Assembly: GCA_016110215.1 (NCBI GenBank)
Contig: JADWQD010000016.1
Location: 124,001 to 188,000 of the forward strand
Direction of reading: 5' to 3'
DNA length: 64,000 nucleotides
From: Capronia americana
Taxonomy: Eukaryota; Ascomycota; Eurotiomycetes; Chaetothyriales; Herpotrichiellaceae
Shown: in pieces, positions 19,158 to 29,878 of the stretch
Layout: each line of letters begins with the position of its first letter
Position numbering within the stretch: position 1 is the stretch's first letter
Notes under the pieces: model-generated
Database searches by the model: none
What the model saw: only the letters and a program-made list of their open reading frames with translations
What the model was told of the DNA's origin: nothing
Made by a program: the position numbers and the translations under genes

Positions 19158-22046
19158 TCAATATGTTCCTTGCAAAGCCAAATCCCTGGAGCTTTTGCCG
19201 ACCGCCAAGGTAAACGGTCCGTCTGGCATCACCCAGTTCTGTTGAACCACGGACCAGTAACTCAGATCCTTTCTGGTCAGACTGAGAGTGACTACCTGGT
19301 TTGAGCCGGCTTCAAGCTCGATCTTGGTGAAATTGCGTAGCACTCTCACCGGTGTGTTGATGACCTCGCCGGTCGAGGGCTCCTTGATTGACGGAGGAAA
19401 TTGGACATACAGTTGGACGACGGTGTTGCCTTTCCAGCGTCCAGTGTTGGCTACACGCAACTGCACACTGACATACTCTTCGAACAGGGCTGGGTTCCCG
19501 CCCTCACCGCCTCCAGCTGGACTCGGCTCTCGAGCAACGTCGTATCCGTCGGGATAAGGATATTCGCCTGTCTTGACCTTGTCCCTGCTGGAGATGTACG
19601 GATACACGAACTTCTGAAGTTTGGTGAAGCCCGTTGGCAGGAGCGCACTGTCAACGGAGGGAATTTTCTCGTCCAGGCTTGGTGGGTTTATTGATGGAGG
19701 CCTCACTGTAGGTAGCGGGGATTTTGGTTTCAGGCTTGTGATGATCAATTCTGAGAAGTCGAAAGTGGTGAAGGATAATCCGTGGCCGAAGGGATAGCGA
19801 GGTTCGATGCCGGCTCTGTCAAAATGCCGATAATCGATGAAAAGTCCTTCCTTAAAGTCCACTTGTGGAATGATGGAGTTGGGATAGTAAAGGACTGGAG
19901 CTCCTGGGCCATAGTCTGCAAGACTCTTGCCGACAGTGTATGGGAGTCTCCCGGAAGCATCAGCTCGGCCGAAGAGAACATCGGCAAGCGCGTTTCCGCT
20001 TTCCTGCCCAGGCAGGTTCGCAAAAATGATCGCCTTGACAGACGGTAGATCTGCAAAGTCCTCGAGAATGACAGGGCCAACAGAGTGGATAATGACCACG
20101 GTCGGACCGCCACATTCCTCCGCGACGTTGCGGATCAGTCGGGCACCCCCTTTCTGGATCTCCAGGTCATTTCTGTCGGCGCGTTGTGTGGCCCATATCT
20201 TGTGGCCTTCCCCCGAATCTGCGTTGCCAAAGACAAGACACAAGTCCTGGTCGTTCAGCGTCTTTTTCAACTTGGAAGAGACACTATTGGTCAGGGAGCT
20301 GGTTATCTCGACCGCAGACGTGTCAAAGCCTGAGTTCAACGCAGTAAGTGGATCGACGAGATAGGTGAAGTCTGTTGCACCAGAACCCCAGCCAACAGCG
20401 AGGGTACCCTGATTGCAGGCCCGATCTTCACAGTAGTTGGGACCTTTTCCTGGGCCAGCATCTTCCCCGATGATGGCAACTCTCTTGCGAGTGCGAGAAC
20501 CTAGCCCGGAAAGACTGGGACTCAGTGGCAGAAGTGAGTCATCATTCTTCAGCAGGACGGTGCCCTCCACAGCCACTTGCCGAGCAAGCTGTCGACTCTC
20601 ATCGGTTTCGGCTTCGACGAACTTGTTCACAATAACCTTGTCTTGCCTACTGCTGCTTCCGGCATGCAAATAACCGTACTCATCGTTTGTCCAGGAGGAG
20701 AAGTTGGGTCCTTCATCAGCCCAAGAGTCCTGTCCCAGCTGATACCAGGCAGCCACAACCCGCGTCGCCATATCATTAAGCCGTGTCATCGGAATGGATT
20801 GATTGAGGACTGCAATTGAGAGTTGCTCACCGAACAGAGACCGGCCGTCTTGCCAGTATAGACCGTCCCCGGGCATAGACATGTCGAGGCCAGCAAGGGC
20901 ACTGGCAACGCCGCTTCGTTGCGCCAACCAATCAGATTGGATAAAGCCCTGAAAACCGAGTTCATCCTTGAGGATGCCATTCATCAGTTTGCTGTTTTGA
21001 CAAGCATACGAATTGTTGACCATCTGGTAGGAACACATGACGCTGGCCACACCAGCTCTCACGCTCTCGGCGAATGGCCACGCATATATCTCATGCAGTG
21101 TGCGATCGTCAATATTGGAAGACAGAGCCTCAGGAAGGCCCCATTCCAGACCACGTCGGAAATGCTCCTGCTCATTGCCGATGAAGTGCTTTGCTGTTGC
21201 GATAATGCCTTGCGATTGAATGCCTTGGATGGTCTCGTATGCAGCAATGCCTTGCAGAACAGGATCGCTGCCGAAGCCTTCCCAGACTCTGCCACCAGCC
21301 GGGTTGCGGCCCAGCGGACCCATTGCTGGGCCGAGAAGAACGTTGACGCCCTTGAGCCTAGCCTGACGTGCATGATCAGCACCGCGTTTGCGCATCAAAT
21401 CACGGTTCCAGGTTGCGCCAACAGTGATACCAGCAGGGAATGAGGTAGCATGGTCCGCAAACCGTATCCCTAAGGGACCGTCTTGGAGACATAGTCCAGG
21501 GAAGCCGACGTCGAGAGCAGGAGCAGTATTGCCGACACACAAGTCCATGGCCCACCCTGTGCCCGTCGTGATGTTGACTTTCTCAACAAGGCTCATGCGC
21601 CCAACCAGCTTCGCGGCCTTGTTGTAGCTGTCCTGCCATGATGGCAATGTCCCGCCTCGTGGTGCAGGATACCATGGCGGAGACTGACCATTGATCAGAC
21701 CCGTGTTATAGACCCAATAACCTCCTCCGCCAATGAGGGAGACGAAGACTGCTAGGATGAGGACAGAGAAGGCAATGTGAGACTTTGTGAGTTTGCGGCC
21801 GACAAAGACCCGGCTGGCAACGGCATCGGAATATTTTCGTTCTGGCGAGGCGGAGGACCGGAGCAGAGCGACTTCGCTTGAGGAAGCGGCACCGCCGCTT
21901 AGTGGACCGGAGCGGAGGGCCAAGGGGTGGTGCGTGCCTGAGGCTAGGTGGTCATCGGAAAAGTCGCCTTCTTCTGCAGCGCTTCGGAGAGGCTGATAGC
22001 GGGCCTGCTGGGAGGGCATCTTGGGTCGACTTGCAGCTTGCCCCAA
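19158..22046 (-). CDS. GH3 beta-glucosidase, type II membrane protein
   Basis: A single exon of 962 residues. The N-terminal 90 residues are cytosolic-looking and Ser-rich. A signal anchor (IAFSVLILAVFVSLIGGGGYW, about 91-111) follows, then the GH3 N-domain. KHFIGNEQE (about 286-294) is the substrate-binding KH motif, and GFIQSDW holds the nucleophile Asp at about 372. The C-domain and a fibronectin III-like C-terminus (VRVLRNFTKIELEAG) complete it. The layout matches Aspergillus bglE-type enzymes, which cleave terminal beta-glucosyl residues of cello-oligosaccharides but stay membrane-anchored, so it may act at the plasma membrane, vacuole or Golgi instead of being secreted. It is divergent from the 2-methylcitrate dehydratase gene. 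Confidence 0.93.
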   Translation of the reverse strand: MGQAASRPKMPSQQARYQPLRSAAEEGDFSDDHLASGTHHPLALRSGPLSGGAASSSEVALLRSSASPERKYSDAVASRVFVGRKLTKSHIAFSVLILAVFVSLIGGGGYWVYNTGLINGQSPPWYPAPRGGTLPSWQDSYNKAAKLVGRMSLVEKVNITTGTGWAMDLCVGNTAPALDVGFPGLCLQDGPLGIRFADHATSFPAGITVGATWNRDLMRKRGADHARQARLKGVNVLLGPAMGPLGRNPAGGRVWEGFGSDPVLQGIAAYETIQGIQSQGIIATAKHFIGNEQEHFRRGLEWGLPEALSSNIDDRTLHEIYAWPFAESVRAGVASVMCSYQMVNNSYACQNSKLMNGILKDELGFQGFIQSDWLAQRSGVASALAGLDMSMPGDGLYWQDGRSLFGEQLSIAVLNQSIPMTRLNDMATRVVAAWYQLGQDSWADEGPNFSSWTNDEYGYLHAGSSSRQDKVIVNKFVEAETDESRQLARQVAVEGTVLLKNDDSLLPLSPSLSGLGSRTRKRVAIIGEDAGPGKGPNYCEDRACNQGTLAVGWGSGATDFTYLVDPLTALNSGFDTSAVEITSSLTNSVSSKLKKTLNDQDLCLVFGNADSGEGHKIWATQRADRNDLEIQKGGARLIRNVAEECGGPTVVIIHSVGPVILEDFADLPSVKAIIFANLPGQESGNALADVLFGRADASGRLPYTVGKSLADYGPGAPVLYYPNSIIPQVDFKEGLFIDYRHFDRAGIEPRYPFGHGLSFTTFDFSELIITSLKPKSPLPTVRPPSINPPSLDEKIPSVDSALLPTGFTKLQKFVYPYISSRDKVKTGEYPYPDGYDVAREPSPAGGGEGGNPALFEEYVSVQLRVANTGRWKGNTVVQLYVQFPPSIKEPSTGEVINTPVRVLRNFTKIELEAGSNQVVTLSLTRKDLSYWSVVQQNWVMPDGPFTLAVGKSSRDLALQGTY

Positions 22047-22596
22047 CGACCAGAAAGTGGCTAAACAGCCCTAAGGTCAGAGCTTTGCTCGAAGCTCACT
22101 AGCCAATGAAGGGGCCGCTGAGCGACTGCCGGCAATGGCCGAGGTAGTCGGAGCTCAATCGGCGTGTAGGGAACGGTGGTGTGTCGCTGCAGGGTGGTGT
22201 TTGAGGGAAAAGAGAGTGTCGATAGGTCGATAGCAATTTAGCTGAGGGCGAAGCGAGGGAGGCGTGACGTGAGGGTGATGTAAAATAAGATAGCTAAGTA
22301 GATCGATTCTCGCAGCTGGTTGTGCGTTGATGTTGTTGCAGGAGTCGTGAGCCGTTGCGCATTTAGTTTTATTTTATTTGAGCCCACGGATCCCCGTCGA
22401 GCCTGCCTCTCTGCACTCCTTCCTTCGATCTTTCCTCTGCTCTTTCTTCGCTTCACCCCTATAGTCGGTGAGCAAGTGATCCGATCAGGAACACAGGCCT
22501 AGTGTCAAGTGAGCCGTGCTGTCCACTGGCTCGTCGTCTCGACGTCGAGTTTGCATCTTTCACCCCACCCTCACCAAACTTTGCATTCACCGCATC
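22047..22596. other. Bidirectional promoter region (GH3 / methylcitrate dehydratase)
   Basis: 550 bases separating divergent start codons. It contains an AT-rich run (tttagttttattttatttg at about 22364) and a CCAAT at about 22102. No gene is supported; the in-frame extension upstream of 22597 has no ATG. Confidence 0.5.
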
Positions 22597-24255
22597 ATGC
22601 TGGTGTCTTGTGCCTTCAAAAGAGTCCCAGTGCGAAGATTAGCTGCAGGTGCCTTGGCTGGACGAGTGCAACCGTCCTCAGCAATCCGCTCGACGACGTC
22701 CAGCTTCAGAGTCACCCGTCCTGCGCCTGCGCTGGCTGCTTCCTTCTCGACGTCCAGAAAGATGGCCTCCTCGGAGCCCTCAAAAGCCCCTGCTCAGTCG
22801 TACGACCCTGAGGTCCTCGATATTGCCTCGTACGTCCACAACTACAAGATCAACTCGGACCTCGCCCTCGATACGTCCCGCTACATCCTCCTCGATACCA
22901 TCGGCTGTGGTCTGGAGGCCCTGCGCTTCCCGCAATGCACAGCTATCCTCGGTCCGCTTGTCCCCGGTGCAAGTGTCCCCAGTGGCACCCGCGTGCCGGG
23001 CACTCCATTCGCATTGGATCCTGTCAACGGGGCTTTCAATATTGGAGCTATGATCAGATGGTTGGACTACAATGATTGCTGGCTGGCTGCCGAATGGGGC
23101 CATCCTTCAGACAATCTTGGTGCTATTCTTGCCGTTGCAGACTGGATCGCACGGACGAACAGAGCCGGCGGTAATGTGGCTGGCGGAAAGATCCCCACAG
23201 TCCGAGAGGTTCTGGAGGCCATGATCAAAGCCCATGAGATCCAAGGCTGCTTGGCGCTGGAGAACTCGTTCAACCGAGTCGGCCTGGATCACGTCCTTCT
23301 CGTCAAAGTCGCTTCCGCCGCAGTCGTCAGCAAGATGCTGGGTCTCGACGAGGCCCAGACCGCTGCCGCTGTCTCTCAGGCCTTTGTCGATGGCCAGAGC
23401 TTGCGGACGTACCGACATTCGCCTAACACCATGTCTCGCAAGTCATGGGCTGCCGGAGACGCATGCCAAAGAGCGGTGAACCTCGCTTTCAAGGTGAAGC
23501 AGGGCCAAGCCGGAATTCCCACTGTTCTATCTGCTCCGGTCTGGGGCTTCTACGACGTGCTCTTCAAGGGCAAGAAGTTCGAATTCCAGCGACCGTACGG
23601 CGAATATGTTATGGAGAATGTCTTGTTCAAGGTCTCATACCCCGCCGAGTTCCACTCGCAGACCGCTGTAGAAGCCGCTCAGAAAATCTACAAGATCCTC
23701 GCGGACATGGGCAAGTCGGCCAAGGATATCAAGGAGATCACGAACCGGACGCATGAAGCTTGCATTCGGATTATCGACAAGCAATTCAAACCAATGGACA
23801 ACTTTGCTGACCGGGATCACTGTGTCCAGTACATGGTTGCTACAATGCTGTGTTTCAACCGGTTGGAAGCAACTGACTATCTTGACGGCAGTGAGGCCGC
23901 TACCTCTCCTCTGATCGAAGACCTGCGGAAGAGGATCAAGTGTGTTGAGGATCCTCAATTCACCAAGGATTACCATGACCCCGCCCTGAGAACCATCTCG
24001 AATGCTCTGACGGTAACCTTGAACGATGGCACCGTGCTAGACGAAGTGGTTGTGGAGGCACCGCTTGGTCACCGCCTGAGAAGAGACGAGGCCAAACCCG
24101 AAATCCTCGCCAAATACAAGAGACATCTGAGCCACCACTTCAACGATGCGGAGATCAAGAATTTTGTCGAACTGGGAACAGATGCTTCTAAGCTGGATTC
24201 TATGGAAGTTGACAAGTATATGGATCTCTACGTCAAGGACAAGATGAACTGGTAG
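22597..24255 (+). CDS. PDH1: 2-methylcitrate dehydratase, mitochondrial
   Basis: One exon, 552 residues. It dehydrates 2-methylcitrate to 2-methyl-cis-aconitate in the methylcitrate cycle, which detoxifies propionyl-CoA from odd-chain lipids and branched amino acids. The N-terminus (VPVRRLAAGALAGRVQPSS and following) is a basic, Ser-rich matrix presequence. The MmgE/PrpD family body starts at about residue 70: DTIGCGLEALRFPQC, MIRWLDYNDCWLAAEWGHPSDNLG and SFNRVGLDHVLLVKVASA. Length and motifs match yeast Pdh1. Start ATG 22597 was chosen as the first Met giving a good targeting peptide. The other cycle enzymes are not in the window. Confidence 0.94.
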   Translation: MLVSCAFKRVPVRRLAAGALAGRVQPSSAIRSTTSSFRVTRPAPALAASFSTSRKMASSEPSKAPAQSYDPEVLDIASYVHNYKINSDLALDTSRYILLDTIGCGLEALRFPQCTAILGPLVPGASVPSGTRVPGTPFALDPVNGAFNIGAMIRWLDYNDCWLAAEWGHPSDNLGAILAVADWIARTNRAGGNVAGGKIPTVREVLEAMIKAHEIQGCLALENSFNRVGLDHVLLVKVASAAVVSKMLGLDEAQTAAAVSQAFVDGQSLRTYRHSPNTMSRKSWAAGDACQRAVNLAFKVKQGQAGIPTVLSAPVWGFYDVLFKGKKFEFQRPYGEYVMENVLFKVSYPAEFHSQTAVEAAQKIYKILADMGKSAKDIKEITNRTHEACIRIIDKQFKPMDNFADRDHCVQYMVATMLCFNRLEATDYLDGSEAATSPLIEDLRKRIKCVEDPQFTKDYHDPALRTISNALTVTLNDGTVLDEVVVEAPLGHRLRRDEAKPEILAKYKRHLSHHFNDAEIKNFVELGTDASKLDSMEVDKYMDLYVKDKMNW

Positions 24256-24746
24256 ATTGTCACTCTGCTTTACTGGTGTTATGCCTACTTAAAAGTCGTA
24301 TTAGTGGCTGTACCGTCAGTCGATAGCTTGCGGTGGTATAGGTTGGAAGAGTTTGTTTGAAATATATGGTTAAATTGGAGGCCCTCCTGGGCAGCAGAAT
24401 CAATTGTGAAGACAATCTTGTTCTGATCATGAATGATCTAAGTTCGGTCTCTACTCGGGCCCTTCAGTGGGTACAGATGTGACTACGTTTGCCTGAGTGA
24501 TATTGGATCAGACGGGGCAACTGCTTCGGGTATATCTATTCCGTAAGGCCGCAATTCCTTGGCGGATGCGTGCTTTTAGAGAGATGCTCCACCGACCTCG
24601 AATCCTCTCAGCGAACCTCGCGTCCCTTTCTTCACCCAGTTTCAAGTCGTACCTCCCGGTCACAAACCCACAACCAGAGGGACCGCTCCTCAATCTACTA
24701 ATTGACAACTGAACTGCACTCATCGTCCTAATTCCCACTGGCCAAG
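24256..24746. other. Intergenic region, 0.5 kb
   Basis: It holds the 3' flank of the dehydratase (AT-rich gaaatatatggttaaattgg near 24360) and the promoter of the small gene. No open frame is supported. Confidence 0.5.
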
Positions 24747-24941
24747 ATGCCTCCATCCAACAACACGCAGTCGAGCAACAATACCGCCAACAAACCAATG
24801 TCTCAGACCAAAATGGTCCAGGAGGCTGGTTTTACCTCCTTCAACCAATTGATGGTCTGCTACGGCCTGAAGATGTGGAATCCGGAGGATGTCGATGAAG
24901 GCAAGGCGATTTTGAATGCGCTGGTTGAGGCTAAGAAATAG
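24747..24941 (+). CDS. Small conserved-looking protein, 64 residues
   Basis: A single short exon. The first 20 residues are Asn/Ser/Thr-rich and disordered. The rest (VQEAGFTSFNQLMVCYGLKM, then WNPEDVDEGKAILNALVEAKK) is a compact helical segment with the composition of a real protein. Similar tiny proteins ending in a 'PEDVxEGKAI' helix occur in filamentous fungi, from memory and unverified. It has no signal peptide, membrane span or known motif, and no function is proposed. Confidence 0.6.
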   Translation: MPPSNNTQSSNNTANKPMSQTKMVQEAGFTSFNQLMVCYGLKMWNPEDVDEGKAILNALVEAKK

Positions 24942-25303
24942 GGAAAGTACACGACTGTGGTGTCTTAGGGGCCAGGGTGTGGCTGACTCTAACTGTAGGT
25001 TGGTTGACCTGAGGAATGCCTATGCTTGAGACACATGCGAAGCGGTAGCGATGGGTCTGCTGCCTTGTGTTGCTGTCCAACTGATGGTGGAGGACGATGA
25101 GCGCTAGCAAGTCAGAATAAGGATCATTATCATGAAGCTTCGCCTTCGGAAGGTCTTGTGAGCCGGGAACCAAGAACACGGGCGTTCATCAGACATGGCT
25201 TGCAGCGATAGTAGCAGACATCATGAATAGCCTGGAGGCATATGGGCAGGTCAACTCTCCGCGGCCTGTACAACGATGTCTTCTTGTCAGACTGCTAACT
25301 CAG
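24942..25303. other. Intergenic region, 0.36 kb
   Basis: 3' flanks of two convergent genes. Nothing is recognised in it. Confidence 0.5.
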
Positions 25304-26430
25304 TCATGTCGCCGACCCTTCCATCGCGTCGTAAAACTCCTTCTTCGCCTTGGCATGTCTTCCCATCTCCGCAAAATCAAACTTTGCAGTCACCTTCCCG
25401 TCTTGTAGCGCCAACATATACCTCGCTGCCTCATTCTCAGGCTCGTAAGATGGTCGGTAGATAACGTCCTGGCCGCTACATTCCGCTACCTGGCCGGTGA
25501 GAGAATTGTCCGCCAAGAAGGTGGCGATTGCCTTGACTATCGTGGACGTAGAGGTGATCATGTCCGCTTGCAGGGCGTTCGTGAATGCTTCGGGCAAGAG
25601 GCCTGAAGGAACCAGGCCAGGACAGATGCAGTTGACAGTGATCTGTTCCTTACCCAATGCAGCACCCATCGATCGAGTAAGGCCGACAACCTAGAATTTG
25701 TCCCACGGCGTTAGCTGGACTTCGGAAAGTTTGCGGTAGACCGCGGGACCTACCGCATGCTTTGCGGCGGCATACAATGCCAATGAACCGCTCGGGTACA
25801 ATGCTGAGGCACTGCTCGTCATGACCAACTTCCCGCTCTTCGTCGTGTTCTTCCGGAAGAAATGCAAAGCGAGGTAGGCCGTATACACGACGCCAAGGAG
25901 ATTGACCTCCAAAGTCAGGGTGCTGGGCTTGGGCGGAAAGCCTTCAGGAAGTTCTTCCTTTGGCTCGTAGAATTTGCTGCGTTCACCAATTCCCTGCACG
26001 GGCTTGGGCTTAGTTGTCTTGTCCCGTTGAGAATGTATTTCGTCTTACCGCGTTGGCAAATACTTAGGTCCTCTGGTTAGACTGACGCTCCTCTCCTTGG
26101 AAAGACTTTGCATGAGCTTCGATGCAGAACTTACCAAAATCGATGCTCCCCCACCTCTTCCATGTCTCTGCAAATGCTGCGCCCAGGTCTTCATACTTCG
26201 CTGCATTGCCCTTGATGAACAAGACTTGCGGCCCGAGTCTTCCTGCCACGTTTGCGCCAGAGACGTGGTCAAAGTCGAAGATCGTGATGTTCCATCCTTT
26301 TGCGACGAGGTCTTCCACCACGGCAAGGCCCATGCCGGACGCTAATTGGCAGTGTTAGAAGGGAAGTTTAGGTGTGTGCTGAGGCATTACCTCCTCCTGT
26401 GATGAAAGCTACTTGTTGGGTGGGTGCCAT
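25304..26430 (-). CDS. Short-chain dehydrogenase (15-hydroxyprostaglandin dehydrogenase-like)
   Basis: Five exons (26391-26430, 26135-26341, 26049-26062, 25754-25993, 25304-25690) encode 295 residues. The cofactor motif TGGASGMG spans the first junction (residues 11-18). FDFD after the second strand suggests NAD. The active-site YAAAK is at about 161-165. The structural VFANAGIGERS is completed by the 14-nt exon 26049-26062 and matches classical SDRs of the HPGD-like group. Introns are 49, 72, 55 and 63 nt. The substrate is unknown, most likely a secondary alcohol or ketone. Confidence 0.88.
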
Positions 26431-27063
26431 TGCTAAGAAGGCGTGAGTGAGGAGACTCCAATGGTGCGATGTAGTCACGACGCGCAGGTTCTGCTCAGAG
26501 ACGAATCTCTTTGCTTTAATAGTCGCTGAAGCGCGCAAGATGAGCCTGTCAGGCTCTGACTCACCGGATTTAACACATTATACCCTGATGGAGGATCATG
26601 ATCGCCTTCACACCCAGATTAATTCTGGAAGTGGGCGCGGCTGTATGAGTACGGTGAGGTTGCTGGTCACCTGGTCTATACTCCAGCAACCAATGAAACA
26701 TCGCTGAAACCGAGCGCGCCAATTGTATCGATAAGCAGCCTCGCTGCCGTGTTGCCCAGTGACAGCCGCGGCACTGTTGATGATTTCCTGAAACGTCACA
26801 TCAAGACACTCTGTGGAATTCCTCGAGCCACAAGGACGTCGCTGAGCCTTCATCTTAACCCGCGCCGTGCAGCCGATCTTCTCCTTGCCTTGCCTGCGTC
26901 CCTCACAGGAAAGTGCTGCTCGAGTCGCTGCGAGAAGAGTCGAAGGGTCAGTGTGCTCTGCGCTTGACCTTCCCGCTTCAACGAAGGGACTGTCCTCCAG
27001 CTCACCGCCGTCTCAATCACGCCTCATCTCCATCACAAACAAACTTCTTTCCGACAACTTAAC
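26431..27063. other. Upstream region of SDR and DBF2-type kinase
   Basis: 633 bases between divergent genes. The kinase side is pyrimidine-rich and looks like a 5' leader. No gene is seen. Confidence 0.5.
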
Positions 27064-29175
27064 ATGGCCGTCGGCAGCACACCTCTCTCCCCCAAGTCAC
27101 AACAAGATCTCAACATGGTCTTGCCTGCTCTTCCTCCTCTTCTGCATACTCGTTCCGGCAACGAGATGTACGACCGTCCTCACACCCCAACCACACCTGG
27201 CGGCGGTGCTGCCGTCCATGGCTTCACCAGCCCCGCACAGACTCCGACAGGCAGCCCGAGCAAGAAGCAGTTCCCTCCAGGTGCCAATGACCTGCCCAAT
27301 GTCTTTGACAATGCCATGAAGCTCGCTCCTATGTCCCCTACCAAGACACAGCCAAAGTCGCCCACCAAGGAACACCAAGACCCGTTCGCAGACCCGCCTC
27401 AACAGCCCTTCGGTCGCTCTGAGAGCCCAACACGTCAGTCAAACAAGGAGAACGCCCCCACTGGCGGATATGGCTACACCAAAGGTGGCCAACAGAACCA
27501 TGCTGCCAACGTACGGGAACAGCAATATCGAACAGCAGACAAGAAGACAATCACTACAACAAAAGGTCTGACAACTGAAGAGATGCAGAAATTGCAATCT
27601 CCAAAGGTCAAGCGTCTGGCAAATGTGACTCAATTGTGTATGTTCACCTACCCTCAGCAGCAAGATGTGACACTAACCTCTCCCAGACTTCCTCGACTAC
27701 TACTTTGACTTGCTCTCTTACGTCCACAATCGTCAGTCTCGCGAAAATGCCTTCAAATCCACCTTTCCCGGCCCACCGGAGACTCCCAAGGAAGAGTACG
27801 ATACCGCATTGCACAAATATCTCGGTCGGGAGCGAGCCAACCTCCGAAAACGCCGCACTCGTCTCCGCCATGGTGATTTCCAAATCCTCACCCAGGTCGG
27901 CCAAGGAGGGTACGGCCAAGTTTACCTCGCCCAGAAGAAAGACACCCGCGAAGTCTGCGCCCTCAAAGTCATGCGCAAGAAACTGCTGTTCAAACTCGAT
28001 GAAGTCCGCCACATCCTCACAGAGCGAGACATTCTCACCGCAGCAAAGTCCGACTGGCTCGTCAAGCTGCTCTACTCTTTCCAAGACGAAGAGCAAATCT
28101 ACCTCGCCATGGAATATGTCCCTGGAGGCGATTTCCGCACGCTCCTCAACAACACCGGCGTCCTGCACAACCGTCACGCAAGATTCTACATCGCCGAGAT
28201 GTTCTCCTGCGTTGATGCCCTGCACACCCTAGGCTACATCCATCGCGACCTTAAGCCAGAGAATTTCCTCATCGATGCGACCGGCCACGTCAAGCTCACG
28301 GACTTCGGTCTCGCAGCCGGCATGCTCTCTCCAATCAAGATCGAATCTATGCGTATCAAGCTCGAAGAAGTCGGCAACACCCCCGTCCCCTTCGGCATGC
28401 CCGCTGTGGAGGACCGCTCCGCCGACCAACGCCGCGAGGGCTACCGCTCCCTGCGCAAGAAAGACATCAACTACGCGAAATCAATCGTCGGATCCCCAGA
28501 CTATATGGCGCCCGAGGTCCTCAAAGGCGAAACTTACGACTTCACTGTCGACTACTGGTCCCTGGGCTGCATGCTCTTCGAAGCACTGGCAGGGTATCCA
28601 CCCTTTGCGGGCGCTACCGTCGACGAAACCTGGCAGAACTTGAAGCGCTGGCAACGCGTGCTCCGTAAACCCATCTATGACGATCCCAATTACTTCCTCT
28701 CCAAGCGCACCTGGGACCTGATCACCCGTCTCGTCGCTGCAAAGGACCATCGCTTCAAGTCCATGAACGAGATCCACAAGCACGAGTACTTCGCCGAAGT
28801 GGACTTCAACACGCTGCGCGAGCAAAAAGCGCCATTCGTGCCGGAGCTGGATTCGGAGACAGATGCCGGGTACTTCGACGACTTCTCGAACGAGGCAGAC
28901 ATGGCCAAGTACAAGGAGGTGCATGATAAGCAGCGAGCACTCGAGGATATGGCGGAGCGGGACGAGAAGATGGCAAAGGCCCTTTTTGTCGGATTCACCT
29001 TCAGGTCAGTAAAGCCATCACCTTATTTTAAAGCCTAGTATCCATCGGCAGTGAATGCGTACGAGACCGAGACTGACTGACACTCGTTCATGACAGACAC
29101 CGCAAGCCCGAGACCGAAGGAGGCAGTCCCCGCAAGCGCATCGATACGGACGGCGCCTTCGGAACGATCTTCTAG
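27064..29175 (+). CDS. DBF2: NDR/LATS-family kinase, DBF2/SidB type
   Basis: Three exons (27064-27637, 27687-29004, 29097-29175) give 656 residues. The N-terminal 190 residues are Pro/Ser/Thr-rich with many SP/TP sites. The Mob-binding basic helix (YFLDYYFDLLSYVHNRQ) spans the first junction. The catalytic domain has GQGGYG (about 263-268), ALK Lys at about 285, HRDLKPEN and TDFGLA. An activation-loop insert, typical of NDR kinases, precedes the loop end (YAKSIVGSPDYMAPE). The C-terminal hydrophobic motif is GFTFRHR, whose last residues come from exon 3. It is the terminal kinase of the septation/mitotic-exit network, controlling cytokinesis with Mob1. Retention of the last intron would replace the tail with ten other residues. 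Confidence 0.94.
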
Positions 29176-29878
29176 GCAAAGGGACGACCTCGAACAGAGT
29201 CGGGGTTGTGGACAGGACTGCTGTGAGCGCGTTGGCTTCACACTTCGTCCACTCCGCTCACTCTCTCATTGATGTTCCGCTCCAACTGATTCACGCTGGA
29301 GTTGGGCGGATGACGAGGCAAGGTCAGTTAAGGTATGCTATGGGATGGATTGGGATGGTACGATGCGGTACGACACATGAATGGAATTCAATTCGATAAC
29401 CTTGTATGAATTGGACACGCAGCGCTGGATACTGATCGGCCGACGACAGTCGGGTTTGGAGCACAGGTATCACTATTGCAAGAGAACTGGAACAGATTCG
29501 GAGCGATACTGTTGGCGCTTGCATTGGCGTTGGCGTTGATGATGAGAATTCCGTGACTAAAATGTCTCGACCCGGGCAAACACTGTACTGGTAATGCGAT
29601 AGAGAAGTGGCTTTTGAAACTGTTCTTCAGGCATGCAGTACTCTATTGAGACCGACGACAAAGGTGATCGATCGGCCGTTGTCATGACGGATTGAATGAA
29701 GAAAGTGTTCAGGCAGATGTCTCTGTTGTGTTCGGATACTACCTACCGTGCGGAGACTTCGGATGATCCTCTCCTAGCTTGATTGCGTGTCTACCTGATC
29801 TTGCTGCCTGCACCGTGTCATGCTGGGAAGCGTTGACCTTGGCTGCACGGTCTGAGCGATGAGTCCGAGGCTCCCACC
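29176..29878. other. Intergenic region between convergent genes
   Basis: 703 bases. Nothing is seen beyond short overlapping open frames; no repeat or RNA gene was recognised. Confidence 0.5.

Noticed and set aside
22509..22596. Upstream extension of the 2-methylcitrate dehydratase frame
   Set aside because: It has no ATG, and the translation is less like a targeting peptide than the one starting at 22597.
15654..26430. Monooxygenase, GH3 enzyme and SDR as a biosynthetic cluster
   Set aside because: No backbone enzyme (PKS, NRPS, terpene synthase), transporter or cluster regulator is present between them; the neighbours are primary metabolism.
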